Source: Pseudomonas denitrificans (nom. rej.) (GTDB lineage: Bacteria; Pseudomonadota; Gammaproteobacteria; Pseudomonadales; Pseudomonadaceae). From it: a stretch of 64,000 bases of DNA. Under the pieces are notes generated by a model, which was not told where the DNA came from, searched no databases, and was given only the letters and a program-made list of their open reading frames with translations. Shown here piece after piece: positions 16,929-24,983 of the stretch (positions within the stretch are counted from its first letter, which is position 1; each line of letters starts with the position of its first letter). The position numbers were made by a program, and so were the translations under genes. The DNA is taken from positions 6,734,501-6,798,500 of the forward strand of contig NZ_CP043626.1 in the NCBI RefSeq assembly GCF_008807415.1. Direction: 5' to 3'.

Positions 16929-17434
16929 GCCTCACCCCCGGCCACCTGGTGCGCAGCGTGCTTGTACCCCTCGACAGGCTGCGCGTGCGGCGCAGTGGGG
17001 GAGCGAAGCGTTGCAGCATCTTTTGCGCCTCGGCGCACGCTTGTCGTGGGGTATGCGACTCCTGCGCGGGCCCTGGGCTTGGGTAGGAATATGCCTGCTG
17101 CTGCGCAGCAGATGCTTTTTATGGCGCCACCCTCGGGCATCGAGAGGTGGCCCGCGAGACTCAGAGTCAGCAGGGTGCGACGTGCCAGGCCACCGCCGCG
17201 CTTTCGCGCGGCCGCAGCTTGGGTGCTCAGGGTGGCGGGTGTCAGGGCGCCGCCCTGGTCTTGTGCCGCTACGCGGCGAGCCGGGGTGGAATGGCCCGCG
17301 CACGGTGCCGAATCGAGCAGCCACGCGGCCTGGTACGGTAGAAGCACGGCCGGCAGGTCGCCGTTGCCGAGGTTGTCAGCCGCGACCACAAGAGGATCGT
17401 TCTGCCAGCGTAGGGTGATGGCGCTCCGGCTCAT
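16925..17434 (-). CDS. Hypothetical protein, possibly chimeric
   Basis: 169 residues, bounded by ATGA overlaps with the HD gene (17431-17434) and the methyltransferase gene (16925-16928). That is strong positional evidence that the frame is translated. The N-terminal ~40 residues (DLPAVLLPYQAAWLLD) resemble the start of Mu gp28-like terminases. The rest is Ala/Arg/Pro-rich with no recognisable fold (SLAGHLSMPEGGAIKSICC), and no ATPase motifs follow. Function unknown. Confidence 0.55.
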   Translation of the reverse strand: MSRSAITLRWQNDPLVVAADNLGNGDLPAVLLPYQAAWLLDSAPCAGHSTPARRVAAQDQGGALTPATLSTQAAAARKRGGGLARRTLLTLSLAGHLSMPEGGAIKSICCAAAGIFLPKPRARAGVAYPTTSVRRGAKDAATLRSPTAPHAQPVEGYKHAAHQVAGGEA

Positions 17435-17976
17435 GCTGCAGCCCTCGCGCGGTGAGTGGTGGCGAGAAGCTGCTGGAGATCCTGCCAGTAGCGCAGGCGT
17501 GCTTCCTCGACGGGCCAGGCCCGGATGAACTGCTGCATAGGCTGCGTGCCGGCAAGGCATTCCCACTCGTCCCGATTCTCGGGCATCAAGTCGCGGCGTT
17601 CGGTAGCGAGCGCCACCATGTCCGCGTCGTGGATGCAGGCCGGCAAAACGGGGTCGATGTCGAAGCGAGCGCAGATGGCATGCCAGATGTGGTGCTCCAT
17701 CTGGCGCAGCTGCGGAACGGCTTGCTTCAAGGGGCGCACTATGTCGCCGATGTAGGCCTCGGTCGCGTCGTGCAGCAGGGCCGCCAGCTTGTGCTCCTCT
17801 GGCACGAGACTGGCGACGATGATGCAGTGCTGTGCCACGCTGTAGAACGTCCCGCAGTGGCCATTGAAGCGGCACTGCATGGCGAGGCTGTGGGCGATGT
17901 CCTGTGGGTGGACCATAGCGCTATGCGGCTCCAGGATGTCGAAGCGCTGGCCGCTGTTGGTGAGAATCCAGCTCAT
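17431..17976 (-). CDS. HD-domain phosphohydrolase (YfbR-like)
   Basis: 181 residues with an HD metal-binding core: H in DIAHSLAMQCRF and AQHCIIV, then LLHDATEAYIGD, then D in IHDADMVAL. Related YfbR-type enzymes cleave 5'-deoxynucleotides, so it may reshape the nucleotide pool during infection. It is ATGA-linked to both neighbours in the early leftward operon. The substrate is inferred from the family only. Confidence 0.82.
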   Translation of the reverse strand: MSWILTNSGQRFDILEPHSAMVHPQDIAHSLAMQCRFNGHCGTFYSVAQHCIIVASLVPEEHKLAALLHDATEAYIGDIVRPLKQAVPQLRQMEHHIWHAICARFDIDPVLPACIHDADMVALATERRDLMPENRDEWECLAGTQPMQQFIRAWPVEEARLRYWQDLQQLLATTHRARAAA

Positions 17977-18647
17977 GCCGATGCCTCCAGGGTTGCCTGA
18001 TGACCTTGCTCGATCTCCTCGGCTTGGCGCATGGCGCGGCGGATCACGTCGCGGACGTGGGTGTGACCTTCGGGGCTAGTGGTCACCATGAAGCGGAGTT
18101 CTGCGCACTCGAAATCGGCGTGGAACGATGCTTCCCGGTCCAGCCATTCGATCAGCTCGGTGTCGGGGTGGTCCTGCAGGGGACTAGGGCAGCGCTGCGC
18201 TAGCTCGGCCACGTAGGCGGAGAAGATCCGCGCGGCCTGAGCCTGGTCGTTGGCGCGGAGGCCGGCCCAGGTGTTGGCGGCCAAGAGCAGCTTTTCGGCG
18301 ACGGCCTGCAGGGTGGCCCTGTCTTCTTCGGAGAGCCCGCCTGCGCTTGCGAGCTGCCGGAGAAGGTCGCGCACCGTGGCGGTGTGCTCGTCGCCTTCGA
18401 TACGGACGTTGGCGCGCAGCGCCATGAGTTCACGAGTTCGGCAGTCGAGCAGGCGCTGGGCCTCGTCGCGCTCGTCGCGGCGCTGATCAAGCAGCGGCCG
18501 CAGGTAGTTGGTCGCGGTGGTGCGGCCGAGTTCGTAACCCTTGGCGTTGCCGGCGCGGTGGCCGATCCAGAAAGCCATGCCGAGCGCGATCAGCGCAAAG
18601 ACAACGATCACGGCGGCGGCGATGAGTTGCGTGGTGCTGAGTTCCAT
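17973..18647 (-). CDS. Hypothetical membrane-anchored coiled-coil protein
   Basis: 224 residues. One membrane helix at about 9-30 is followed by a basic, Gly-containing turn. A long Arg/Glu-rich helical stretch (~50-90) is probably a coiled coil. The C-terminal part (~110-210) is helical and soluble. No family recognised. ATGA overlap with the HD gene. Confidence 0.65.
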   Translation of the reverse strand: MELSTTQLIAAAVIVVFALIALGMAFWIGHRAGNAKGYELGRTTATNYLRPLLDQRRDERDEAQRLLDCRTRELMALRANVRIEGDEHTATVRDLLRQLASAGGLSEEDRATLQAVAEKLLLAANTWAGLRANDQAQAARIFSAYVAELAQRCPSPLQDHPDTELIEWLDREASFHADFECAELRFMVTTSPEGHTHVRDVIRRAMRQAEEIEQGHQATLEASA

Positions 18648-18699
18648 GTGGTGTGCTCCTAGTGGCGGATGCGCCGGTGGTGGCGGCGCGGTGGTGGTC

Positions 18700-19017
18700 T
18701 CAAGCTGTTCCGATGCGGCGGGCCAGCTCCTCGTCGGCGAGGTAGGCGCGCTGCTCGATGTAGGCGGCGAGGTGGTGGGCCTCGACGTACTGCAGTGCCT
18801 TCGCGCTGTCGTCCAGGGTGGTGATCGGCAGGCCGATGCGACCTTCCTTGATGGCCTTGGCGAAGTTGTCCTTGTTGAGGTTGCGGAAGTAGCGTTCGCG
18901 CAGCGCTTCCAATGGGATCAGCACCTCGCTGAAGGTGCGCCACACCAGGTCGACGGTTTCCCGCCTGGGCGCTGGCAGCAGGCGCAGCTCCGGTTGCTGG
19001 TCGGGGCGTTGCGTCAT
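18700..19017 (-). CDS. PrtN-like pyocin activator-family protein
   Basis: 105 residues. Residues ~30-90 follow the PrtN pattern: [12 protein letters not shown], a K-x-x-I-x-x-G-x-I-x-LP segment ([11 protein letters not shown]), then [10 protein letters not shown]. PrtN is the SOS-released activator of pyocin genes; phage homologues are small DNA-binding proteins of early operons. It overlaps the preceding gene by ATGA. A longer frame at 18659-19084 in another register is a shadow. Whether it activates phage genes here is not shown. Confidence 0.78.
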   Translation of the reverse strand: MTQRPDQQPELRLLPAPRRETVDLVWRTFSEVLIPLEALRERYFRNLNKDNFAKAIKEGRIGLPITTLDDSAKALQYVEAHHLAAYIEQRAYLADEELARRIGTA

Positions 19018-19322
19018 GCCGCCGCCTTACTGGCATCGCGCCAGGCTTCGGCCCGGCCGCTCCCGGTGTAGGGCGGCGCGCCATAGATCAGCTCGATCTG
19101 GCGTTCGTAACGTGCATTGCCGGCCAGTTCGCAAAGTGCTGCGTGGGTACGGTTGTCGATGATGTCGGCATACAGGGCGAGCACGATGGCGCCGCGTGCC
19201 CGGTCTGTCTCCGAATCGCAGACGTGTACGTAGTTGGTGGTCCGCGCGAGGGTGAGCAGCTCGCTCACCATGCGGATCAGTTCGGCCCGTACGGTCTGCT
19301 TGGTAGTCGGTTTGCGTTTCAT
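19014..19322 (-). CDS. Hypothetical phage protein
   Basis: 102 residues, mostly helical, with a basic N-terminus ([15 protein letters not shown]). ATGA overlaps on both sides place it firmly in the early leftward operon. No family recognised. Confidence 0.65.
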   Translation of the reverse strand: MKRKPTTKQTVRAELIRMVSELLTLARTTNYVHVCDSETDRARGAIVLALYADIIDNRTHAALCELAGNARYERQIELIYGAPPYTGSGRAEAWRDASKAAA

Positions 19323-19489
19323 GCCTTGCCTCCTTTCGGGTGGTTCCAGGCGATCTCTACGTGGGTTCTAACCAGGTCGCGCCACTCCGCCGGTACGTTC
19401 GCCAGGGCGGCTCTGCGCTCCTCCTGCGAGCGCAGGCCGATGATCTGGCGGGCGTAATGGCGTGGGCGTAGGCCGTGGTCAGCCGACAT
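19319..19489 (-). CDS. Small hypothetical phage protein
   Basis: 56 residues starting MSADHGLRPRHYARQII and containing RREE-like basic/acidic helix text (QEERRAALANVPAEWRDLV). Similar short proteins are common in Pseudomonas prophage early operons. It overlaps both neighbours. The ATG at 19489 gives the compact family-like length; the longer frame would run deep into the upstream gene. Confidence 0.6.
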   Translation of the reverse strand: MSADHGLRPRHYARQIIGLRSQEERRAALANVPAEWRDLVRTHVEIAWNHPKGGKA

Positions 19490-19772
19490 CACGGCGGTCC
19501 TGCTCTCCCGGCGGCATCGGCAGCGGGATGTCCAGCTTCTGCCGCAGCCAAGCCAGGCCTGCGGGGCGCACTCGGGTGGAGTAGCTGTACTGCGGCCCAA
19601 GCTCCGGGTGGTGCCAGTTACCCTCGTGCTTTTCGAGGTACAGCCGGTCCCGCAGTGGGTGCGTAGGCAGGTTGCGGTCGTCGAGCAGGCCTGCCTCGCG
19701 CATGCGCTTGATCAGGGCGGGGCGGGTGATGCCCAGTGCCTTGGCTGCGTCCTGTAGGGATTGATTGCGCAT
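19479..19772 (-). CDS. KilAC-type antirepressor C-terminal domain protein
   Basis: 97 residues. LGITRPALIKRMREAGLL, then YLEKHEGNW and TRVRPAGLAWLRQKL match the KilAC/ANT C-terminal domain of phage antirepressors. The usual N-terminal Bro or AntA domain is absent, so this is a stand-alone domain. In other phages such proteins interfere with the repressor or modulate DNA binding. It overlaps the next gene by 11 bases. Confidence 0.75.
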   Translation of the reverse strand: MRNQSLQDAAKALGITRPALIKRMREAGLLDDRNLPTHPLRDRLYLEKHEGNWHHPELGPQYSYSTRVRPAGLAWLRQKLDIPLPMPPGEQDRRDVG

Positions 19773-19782
19773 AGAGCACCTC

Positions 19783-20385
19783 TCAGGCCGCCCGCGCCGG
19801 CTTCGGCGTGGCGATGTTGATGAGGTGTTCCACGGACTCCTGCAGGCGCCGGGCGCAGTAGGCGTCACTCTCGCGGCGAATTGTCCAGCAGCAGGTCCGG
19901 GGGCGGCGCACGCCAACGCTCAGGATGGCGCAGATGCCGGATGTGTTGACGGTCCGGTGCACCGAGACGTTGATCGGGTTTTCCAGACCGACATCGAGTG
20001 CGAGGAAGCCGCCGCGGCGGGCAAGGCCCTTGATCGCTTCCTGCTGCTCGGTGTCCAGCAGAGACTCGCCTTCGGGCATGTGCAGGAGGACGCGCGGGCG
20101 CGCTGGTTCGGCAGAGTCCACGCGCCCATTGGCGATGGCGTCGATGAAGTCGGCCAGCAGCTGGTCGTTGTGGCTTTCGCCGTTGATGACGCTGATGGAA
20201 TGCTTCTCGCCGCCCATGGTGATGGTGACGTTCGTGCGTTCCAGGTCGCGCTCGACCTGCATGATCAGCTCGATCTGCTGCTGACCGTAGGCCGAGCGGC
20301 AGGTGTGGCGGAATTTGCCGTTCAGCTCCAGTTGAGCTGCCAGCATGCGCAGGGAGTTATCGGAGAGGGTGAATTGATTGTTCAT
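19783..20385 (-). CDS. Hypothetical phage early protein
   Basis: 200 residues in the early leftward operon. The sequence is mixed alpha/beta with a central LLADFIDAIANGRV and Cys-rich end (RTCCWTIRRESDAYC). No known domain is visible. Start at 20385 lies at the end of the upstream small gene. Confidence 0.65.
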   Translation of the reverse strand: MNNQFTLSDNSLRMLAAQLELNGKFRHTCRSAYGQQQIELIMQVERDLERTNVTITMGGEKHSISVINGESHNDQLLADFIDAIANGRVDSAEPARPRVLLHMPEGESLLDTEQQEAIKGLARRGGFLALDVGLENPINVSVHRTVNTSGICAILSVGVRRPRTCCWTIRRESDAYCARRLQESVEHLINIATPKPARAA

Positions 20386-20549
20386 GCCGCATCCCCCGGA
20401 GTGGTGGGGTAGGGCGGCACGGCGCGGAGGGCGCGTTTGCTACGACCGGATACGAACTGGCAGCCAGCAGCGGCGGCCAGCCGGCGCACCTCGAAGATGC
20501 GCCCGGTCTCTACGTTCGGGAGAACGTGAACGGTTGCGGAAATGGACAT
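20382..20549 (-). CDS. Small first gene of the leftward early operon
   Basis: 55 residues, beta/alpha start (ISATVHVLPNVETGRIFEVRR) and basic centre (SGRSKRALRAVPP). It is the first cistron after the CI-type operators. Its only Shine-Dalgarno candidate (GAGG) lies in the 3' arm of the leader hairpin at 20551-20584, so translation may be controlled by that fold. No family recognised. Confidence 0.65.
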   Translation of the reverse strand: MSISATVHVLPNVETGRIFEVRRLAAAAGCQFVSGRSKRALRAVPPYPTTPGDAA

Positions 20550-20550
20550 G

Positions 20551-20584
20551 ATTGCCTCGCTCTGTGGTGGAGAGTTGAGGCAAT
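20551..20584 (-). promoter_or_regulatory. Leader RNA hairpin with CTCT-CCACCAC-AGAG core (left copy)
   Basis: Read on the minus strand: outer stem ATTGCCTC / GAGGCAAT (8 bp), inner stem CTCT / AGAG, apical loop CCACCAC. The same core occurs twice in the rightward early leader on different outer stems. It lies between the operators and the first early gene. It resembles a nut/put-type processing or antitermination site. Confidence 0.65.
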
Positions 20585-20625
20585 CAAACAATATGTTTGG
20601 TGTTTAGGTCAACACATTTTGTTTG
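20585..20625. promoter_or_regulatory. Putative CI operators of the leftward early promoter
   Basis: CAAACA-ATA-TGTTTG at 20585-20599 is a perfect inverted repeat. AACACA-TTT-TGTTTG at 20611-20625 is a degenerate copy. The same 6-3-6 layout is found upstream of the repressor gene. The stretch is AT-rich against its surroundings. Confidence 0.6.
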
Positions 20626-20626
20626 G

Positions 20627-21391
20627 TTAGATGAGCGGCCCCGATTTCATCGGCCGGATCGTAGACCACCAGAAGACTCGCCCGAGCACGACAATCCGTT
20701 GCTCCAGGATCTTCTCGATCGAGAAATCCTCGGGCGGAAATTCTGATGAGTTGTAGCTGTGCATCCGAAGGCCGTGGCCTGGAAGGCGCTCGAGGATCTT
20801 CACGCGCAGCAGCCCGTCATGGTCGAGGGCGTAGATCTCGCCGTCGACAATCTGCGTCATTCCCTTATCGATCCCCAGGGTTGCGCCATGAAGGATTAGG
20901 GGATGATTGCTGTGGCCCGAGTTGGTCGCGAAGAACGCGTTATCGGGGAGCACGCCGCACTCTCGGAGGGTGGCGTAGGAGAAACGCAGTTTTCGACCTG
21001 GTACCTCCTGAACTGCGGTCCGGCCATTCCCGGATGCCAGCTCGACTTCCTTGTACAAGGGCAATGCAACCTCGTCGTCATCAAGTGGGGTGTCGCTGTC
21101 CCACGGGTGAAGCGGCTCCAGTGTGTAACTGGCTCGCTCGTCTGCAAAAGCAGGGGCTATGGGCTTTCCGTGCATGTTGCCGTGCCCAGTTTCCAGCCAT
21201 TCCCGTGACACTCCAAGGGCTAAAGCCACCGCGGATAATCGCGCTGATGGCACGCCTCTCGACTTCCAGTTGGTGATGTTTTGTTCGTTGTCGATGCCGA
21301 GGCGGCGAGCGAGTTCGGCCCCCTTCATCTCGGCCTGTTCGAGGGCCAGGGCGAAGCGCTCAGCATTGTTTGATTTCGGGCGTGTAGTCAT
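20627..21391 (-). CDS. CI-like phage repressor (HTH plus S24 peptidase)
   Basis: 254 residues. An N-terminal helix-turn-helix (GAELARRLGIDNEQNITNWKSRG, shown here as two halves GAELARRLGIDN and EQNITNWKSRG) is followed by a linker and an S24 self-cleaving domain. The Ser is in SGHSNHPLIL (standard GDSMEP position) and the Lys in LLRVKIL. RecA-stimulated autocleavage and SOS induction are therefore expected. The ATG at 21391 starts next to an operator half site. Operators flank the gene on both sides. Confidence 0.88.
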   Translation of the reverse strand: MTTRPKSNNAERFALALEQAEMKGAELARRLGIDNEQNITNWKSRGVPSARLSAVALALGVSREWLETGHGNMHGKPIAPAFADERASYTLEPLHPWDSDTPLDDDEVALPLYKEVELASGNGRTAVQEVPGRKLRFSYATLRECGVLPDNAFFATNSGHSNHPLILHGATLGIDKGMTQIVDGEIYALDHDGLLRVKILERLPGHGLRMHSYNSSEFPPEDFSIEKILEQRIVVLGRVFWWSTIRPMKSGPLI

Positions 21392-21442
21392 AAACAAAAT
21401 GTTAATGCCCTTGTGCAAGCTTGGTAATACACGTATTGTTTG
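21391..21442. promoter_or_regulatory. Putative CI/Cro operators of the rightward early promoter
   Basis: TAAACA-AAA-TGTTAA at 21391-21405 and TACACG-TAT-TGTTTG at 21428-21442 share the 6-3-6 layout of the sites at 20585-20625. Extra TGTTTG half sites occur near 21367 and 21460. They lie between the divergent repressor and Cro-like genes. Confidence 0.55.
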
Positions 21443-21480
21443 GTTTGTCGTTTGGTTCTGTTTGATCAAGGGTTGATGCC

Positions 21481-21720
21481 ATGACTGAAGAACAAAAGCC
21501 GCTGGAGGCCCTTTTGAAGGCCATCAAGGCCGCCGGCTCCCCCACCGAGCTGGCTCGCGCCGCGGGTGTTACACCTCAGAACATTTTCAACTGGAAGCGT
21601 CGGGGGATCCCGCCGGAGAAAGTGCCCGCGGTAGTTCGGGCATGCGGGGGTGTGGTTCAGGGGTATGAGTTGCGACCAGACCTGCCTGATCTGTTCCCCG
21701 CTCCGAGTAAGGCCGCTTAA
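21481..21720 (+). CDS. Cro-like repressor (YdaS-type HTH)
   Basis: 79 residues with one helix-turn-helix (SPTELARAAGVTPQNIFNWK). It is divergent from the CI-like gene across shared operators, the usual cro position. YdaS/Cro-type proteins bind the same operators with different preference and commit the phage to lytic growth. AAGGG lies upstream of the ATG. Confidence 0.82.
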   Translation: MTEEQKPLEALLKAIKAAGSPTELARAAGVTPQNIFNWKRRGIPPEKVPAVVRACGGVVQGYELRPDLPDLFPAPSKAA

Positions 21721-21722
21721 CG

Positions 21723-21960
21723 CCCTCGTCACCACCGAGGGTGGGGTAGCGGGCCGGCTGGCGGGAGCACACCAAATACCCACCGCCAAGCCGATCCCGC
21801 TCCCCGAACCAAGGCACGGATGCCTTGGGTTGCCAGCCTCTCCACCACAGAGCAGCTGGCTGTACGGCAAGGTGGGTGACGGATCACCTGCCAAGCCATT
21901 GGGGCGCGGATGGCCTTTCCACCACAGAGCAGCCATCCGCAACGTGACCACCTGACGATG
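21723..21960 (+). ncRNA. Structured rightward early leader with two copies of the CCACCAC hairpin
   Basis: The 304 bases between the Cro-like and CII-like genes hold no convincing long gene but four hairpins in a row. These are CCCTCG/CGAGGG at 21723-21741 and CCAAGGCA/TGCCTTGG at 21809-21828. Next is GCCAGC-CTCT-CCACCAC-AGAG-CA-GCTGGC at 21832-21860. The last is GCGGATGG/CCATCCGC around CTTT-CCACCAC-AGAG at 21906-21940. The last two share their loop and inner stem with the leftward leader hairpin. Confidence 0.6.
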
Positions 21961-22020
21961 ACCACGCCGCAACTCTATCAAGGGCTGTTGGCACGGTCAC
22001 GGGCAGACTTTGGGGATTAA
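21958..22020 (+). CDS. Possible 20-residue leader peptide
   Basis: ATG at 21958 opens MTTPQLYQGLLARSRADFGD and stops just 4 bases before the CII-like ATG. It could be a short coupled leader, but has only a weak ribosome site. Low confidence. Confidence 0.25.
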   Translation: MTTPQLYQGLLARSRADFGD

Positions 22021-22024
22021 TGCC

Positions 22025-22561
22025 ATGAGCCGTGTAGCTCTGAGCTGTACCGAGCGCGCCAAGCGCGAAATTCTTCCGTTGAACCTTTCTCTCTACCACG
22101 CCAGCCGGGACTATCCCGGTGGCGCCAAGGCAATCGCCGCGATCTTCGGCCGCAACGAAACCACCCTGCAGCACAAACTCAGCCCGACCCACGCCAACAG
22201 CCACATGAACCCGCAGGACATCGAGGAGGTCACCACGGCCACCCGCGATCCTCGCATCGTGGACTCACTGATTGAGGCGTACGGCGATGCTGCTTGGGTT
22301 GACCTTCGCGGCGTGATGGAAGAGATCCAGCGTGACTGTAAGGAAGATCTGGACTCTGCCGCTGCGATCCTCAAGGCGATCAGTGAAACGCTGCAGCGCC
22401 AATCGAGGCTGACCCAGACCATCGCGGAGCACCTGGCCAACGATGGCCGTATCGACCACCGCGAGCTGGCCGAGCAGAAGCTGTTGCTCCGCCGTGTGCA
22501 GGGCGCGCTGCTCGCCCTGGAGTTGCTGCTGGAGCGCGAGGCGGAGGTTGCCCATGGCTGA
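22025..22561 (+). CDS. CII-like phage regulatory protein (Phage_CP76 family)
   Basis: 178 residues. The first ~80 match the CII-like Phage_CP76 family: LYHASRDYPGGAKAIAAIFGR, then TLQHKLSP and a predicted HTH. The C-terminal half is helical. It is located after cro as the first rightward early gene, the normal place of a CII-type regulator. Start at 22025; the next gene begins inside its last codons. Confidence 0.8.
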   Translation: MSRVALSCTERAKREILPLNLSLYHASRDYPGGAKAIAAIFGRNETTLQHKLSPTHANSHMNPQDIEEVTTATRDPRIVDSLIEAYGDAAWVDLRGVMEEIQRDCKEDLDSAAAILKAISETLQRQSRLTQTIAEHLANDGRIDHRELAEQKLLLRRVQGALLALELLLEREAEVAHG

Positions 22562-22769
22562 CATCGCTGATCGCGCCAACGATGTGGTGCTGGAGTCCAT
22601 GGATTCACTGCTGGCCGCGCGTAAGCCTGCCTTCGTTGGTCGCTCGCTGAGCGAGTGCCTGGACTGCGGTGATGAGATTCCGGCTGCGCGCCAGATCGCA
22701 GCACCTGGTTGCACGCTGTGCACCTTCTGTCAGTCGATCACTGAGAAGCGGGGGCATGCCAATGGCTGA
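22554..22769 (+). CDS. TraR/DksA-type C4 zinc-finger protein
   Basis: 71 residues with two Cys pairs (CLDCGDEIP and CTLCTFC) in TraR/DksA zinc-finger spacing. Short phage members may bind RNA polymerase in the secondary channel and alter host transcription. It overlaps the CII-like gene by 8 bases and the primase gene by 14. Confidence 0.82.
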   Translation: MADIADRANDVVLESMDSLLAARKPAFVGRSLSECLDCGDEIPAARQIAAPGCTLCTFCQSITEKRGHANG

Positions 22770-24983
22770 GCAGGGGCTGGATGAAGTTCTGGCGCAGCTG
22801 CAGGACTATGGCCTGGAGCCGTTCAGCAAGCGGCGCCCCGACTGGGTTTTCGGCAAGTTGACCCGCTGCAAGTCCTCCGGGGACAGCATGGGGGAGGAAA
22901 CTGGCTGGTATGTGTTGCACCCGTACACGACCGAGAAAGGCGTGACGCTGTACTTCGGCGCGTACGGAGATTGGCGCTCGGGCGAATCGCAGAAGCTCAA
23001 GATCAAGGGAACGAAGCTCACCAGTGAGGAGCGCGAGCTGATGCGCGCCCGTCAGGAGGATGCCAAGCGCCGCGCTGCCGAGCGTGCCGAGAAGGCTGCC
23101 CGGCTGGCTGCCCGGCGTGCATCTGCAATGTGGGAGAAGCTGCCTGAGAAAGGGCGGAGCCCCTACCTGGACCGCAAGCAGATCGTCGGCATCAATGTCC
23201 GCTATGGTCGGAATGGCCGGCTGCTGGTGCCGATGAAGACGGTGAAGGGGTTGTCGGCCTGCAGGTGATCCATCCCGAGCGCCAGGCCGACACCGGACGA
23301 GACAAGCAGTATTGGCCCTTCGGCATGCAGAAGGAGGGCGCGTATTGTCTGATCGGCCCCATCCCTGACCCTGGTGCGCCGATCCTGATCGCGGAGGGGT
23401 ATGCGACTGGCGTCAGCCTGCACATGGCCACTTCGCTGACTGTGTGTGTGGCCTTCGACGCGGGCAACCTGCTCCCGGCCGGCAAGGCGATGCGCGATGA
23501 GTATCCGGGGCGTCCGCTGATCTTCTGCGCCGACGATGATTGGAAGACGACCAAAGCCGACAAGGTGACGCCGTGGAATCCTGGCGTTGAGAAGGCCAAC
23601 AACGCGGCGGTGATTCTCGGCGGACTGCACATTGTCCCTGTGTTTGCTGGTGAGCGTGAGGAGAAGTGGACCGACTGGAACGACCTGCATCTGTCCGAGG
23701 GATTGGACGCCGTACGGCGCCAGGTGATGGCGGTGGTTCGGCCTGCGGCGGATGAGGGGTGGCGCACGCTGCTCTACCGTACGCAGAGCGGAGGGCTCTC
23801 CGGACACATGATCAACGTGAGCCTGATCCTCGGCAACGATGAGTGCTGGAAGGGCGTGCTCGGCTTCGACCAGTTCAGCAGCAAGACGGTGAAGCTCAAG
23901 ACCCCGCCTTACGGGGGCGAGCCAGGGGAGTGGACAGACCTTGACGACATGCTGACGACCGAATGGCTCGCGCAGCACTACAACCTGTTGGCCAAGTCCG
24001 GAACCGTGCTGGAGGGCGTCAGCGTCACGGCCAGCAAGAACAGCTTCCACCCGGTGCGGCGCTACCTGAGCAGTCTGGAATGGGATGGTGTACCGCGCCT
24101 TGAGCGCTGGCTTCACGACGTGCTCGGCGTGCCCCTGTCGGCATACAGCTCGAAGGTGTCCAAGCGCTGGATGATCGGCGGTGTTGCTCGGGTCATGAAG
24201 CCCGGCGCCAAGGTCGACAGCGTGATGATCCTGGAAGGCCTGCAGGGCGTGGGTAAATCCACGGCGCTTTCAGTATTGGGCGGGGAGTGGTTCATGGACA
24301 CGCCATTCACCCTCGGCGACAAGGAGGCCTTCCAGATGATCCGGGGTAAGTGGATCGTCGAGTTGGGCGAGCTGGATGCCTTCAACAAGGCGGACTCGAC
24401 CAAGGCCAAGCAGTTCTTCTCCGCTTCGGTGGATACCTTCCGTGAGAGCTACGGCCGCCGTACGGCTGATGTGCCGCGCCAGTGCGTGTTCGCCGGTACC
24501 ACCAACCAGGAGGAGTACCTGAAGGACACCACGGGCAACCGCAGATACTGGCCCGTGCTGTGTACCAAAGTGGACCTCGACCTACTACGGGAGATCCGAG
24601 ACCAGCTGTGGGCGGAGGCTGTGTTCTGCTACAAGGCGGGCGATATCTGGTGGGTGGCGCGAGAGGAGAAGGATCTGTTCGAGGAGGAGCAGGACGCGCG
24701 ATACACCGTTGACGCCTGGGAGTACAAGATTCTCCCGTGGCTGGAGGACTACGTGGGCGAGACGGTCACCAGTGACCAGATCCTCGGCGACGCGCTCAAT
24801 CTAGACTACGGGCATTGGGGCAAGCCTGAGCAGATGCGCGTCGGCCACATCATGCATCGCCTTGGGTGGCGCCGGAAACGACTCAGCTCATCGGGTAAGT
24901 CCACCGTCCGGCCTTGGGGGTACGAACGCCCACAGTCTTGGCGCCGTGGCGCGCAGCCTGTCCAAAAGGAGGCCGCATTTTGA
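22756..24983 (+). pseudogene. TOPRIM/VirE-type primase-helicase, split by a frameshift
   Basis: Two frames, 22756-23268 and 23265-24983, together make one replication protein of about 740 residues. The first holds the primase N-terminus (LEPFSKRRPDWVFGKL). The second holds TOPRIM parts (LIAEGYATGVS, IFCADDD), then a VirE-type ATPase with Walker A LEGLQGVGKST, Walker B IVELGELD and TTNQEEYLKDTTGNRRYWPV. Adding one G to the G4 run at 23247-23250 restores KGVVGLQVIHPE. It is either a real inactivating mutation, a recoding site or a sequencing error. Confidence 0.8.

Noticed and set aside
16614..17528. Plus-strand frames across the methyltransferase start
   Set aside because: They oppose a chain of ATGA-coupled minus-strand genes and show no domain.
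21466..21981. 171-residue minus-strand frame over the Cro-like gene
   Set aside because: It opposes a clear HTH gene and the structured leader; no ribosome site or domain.
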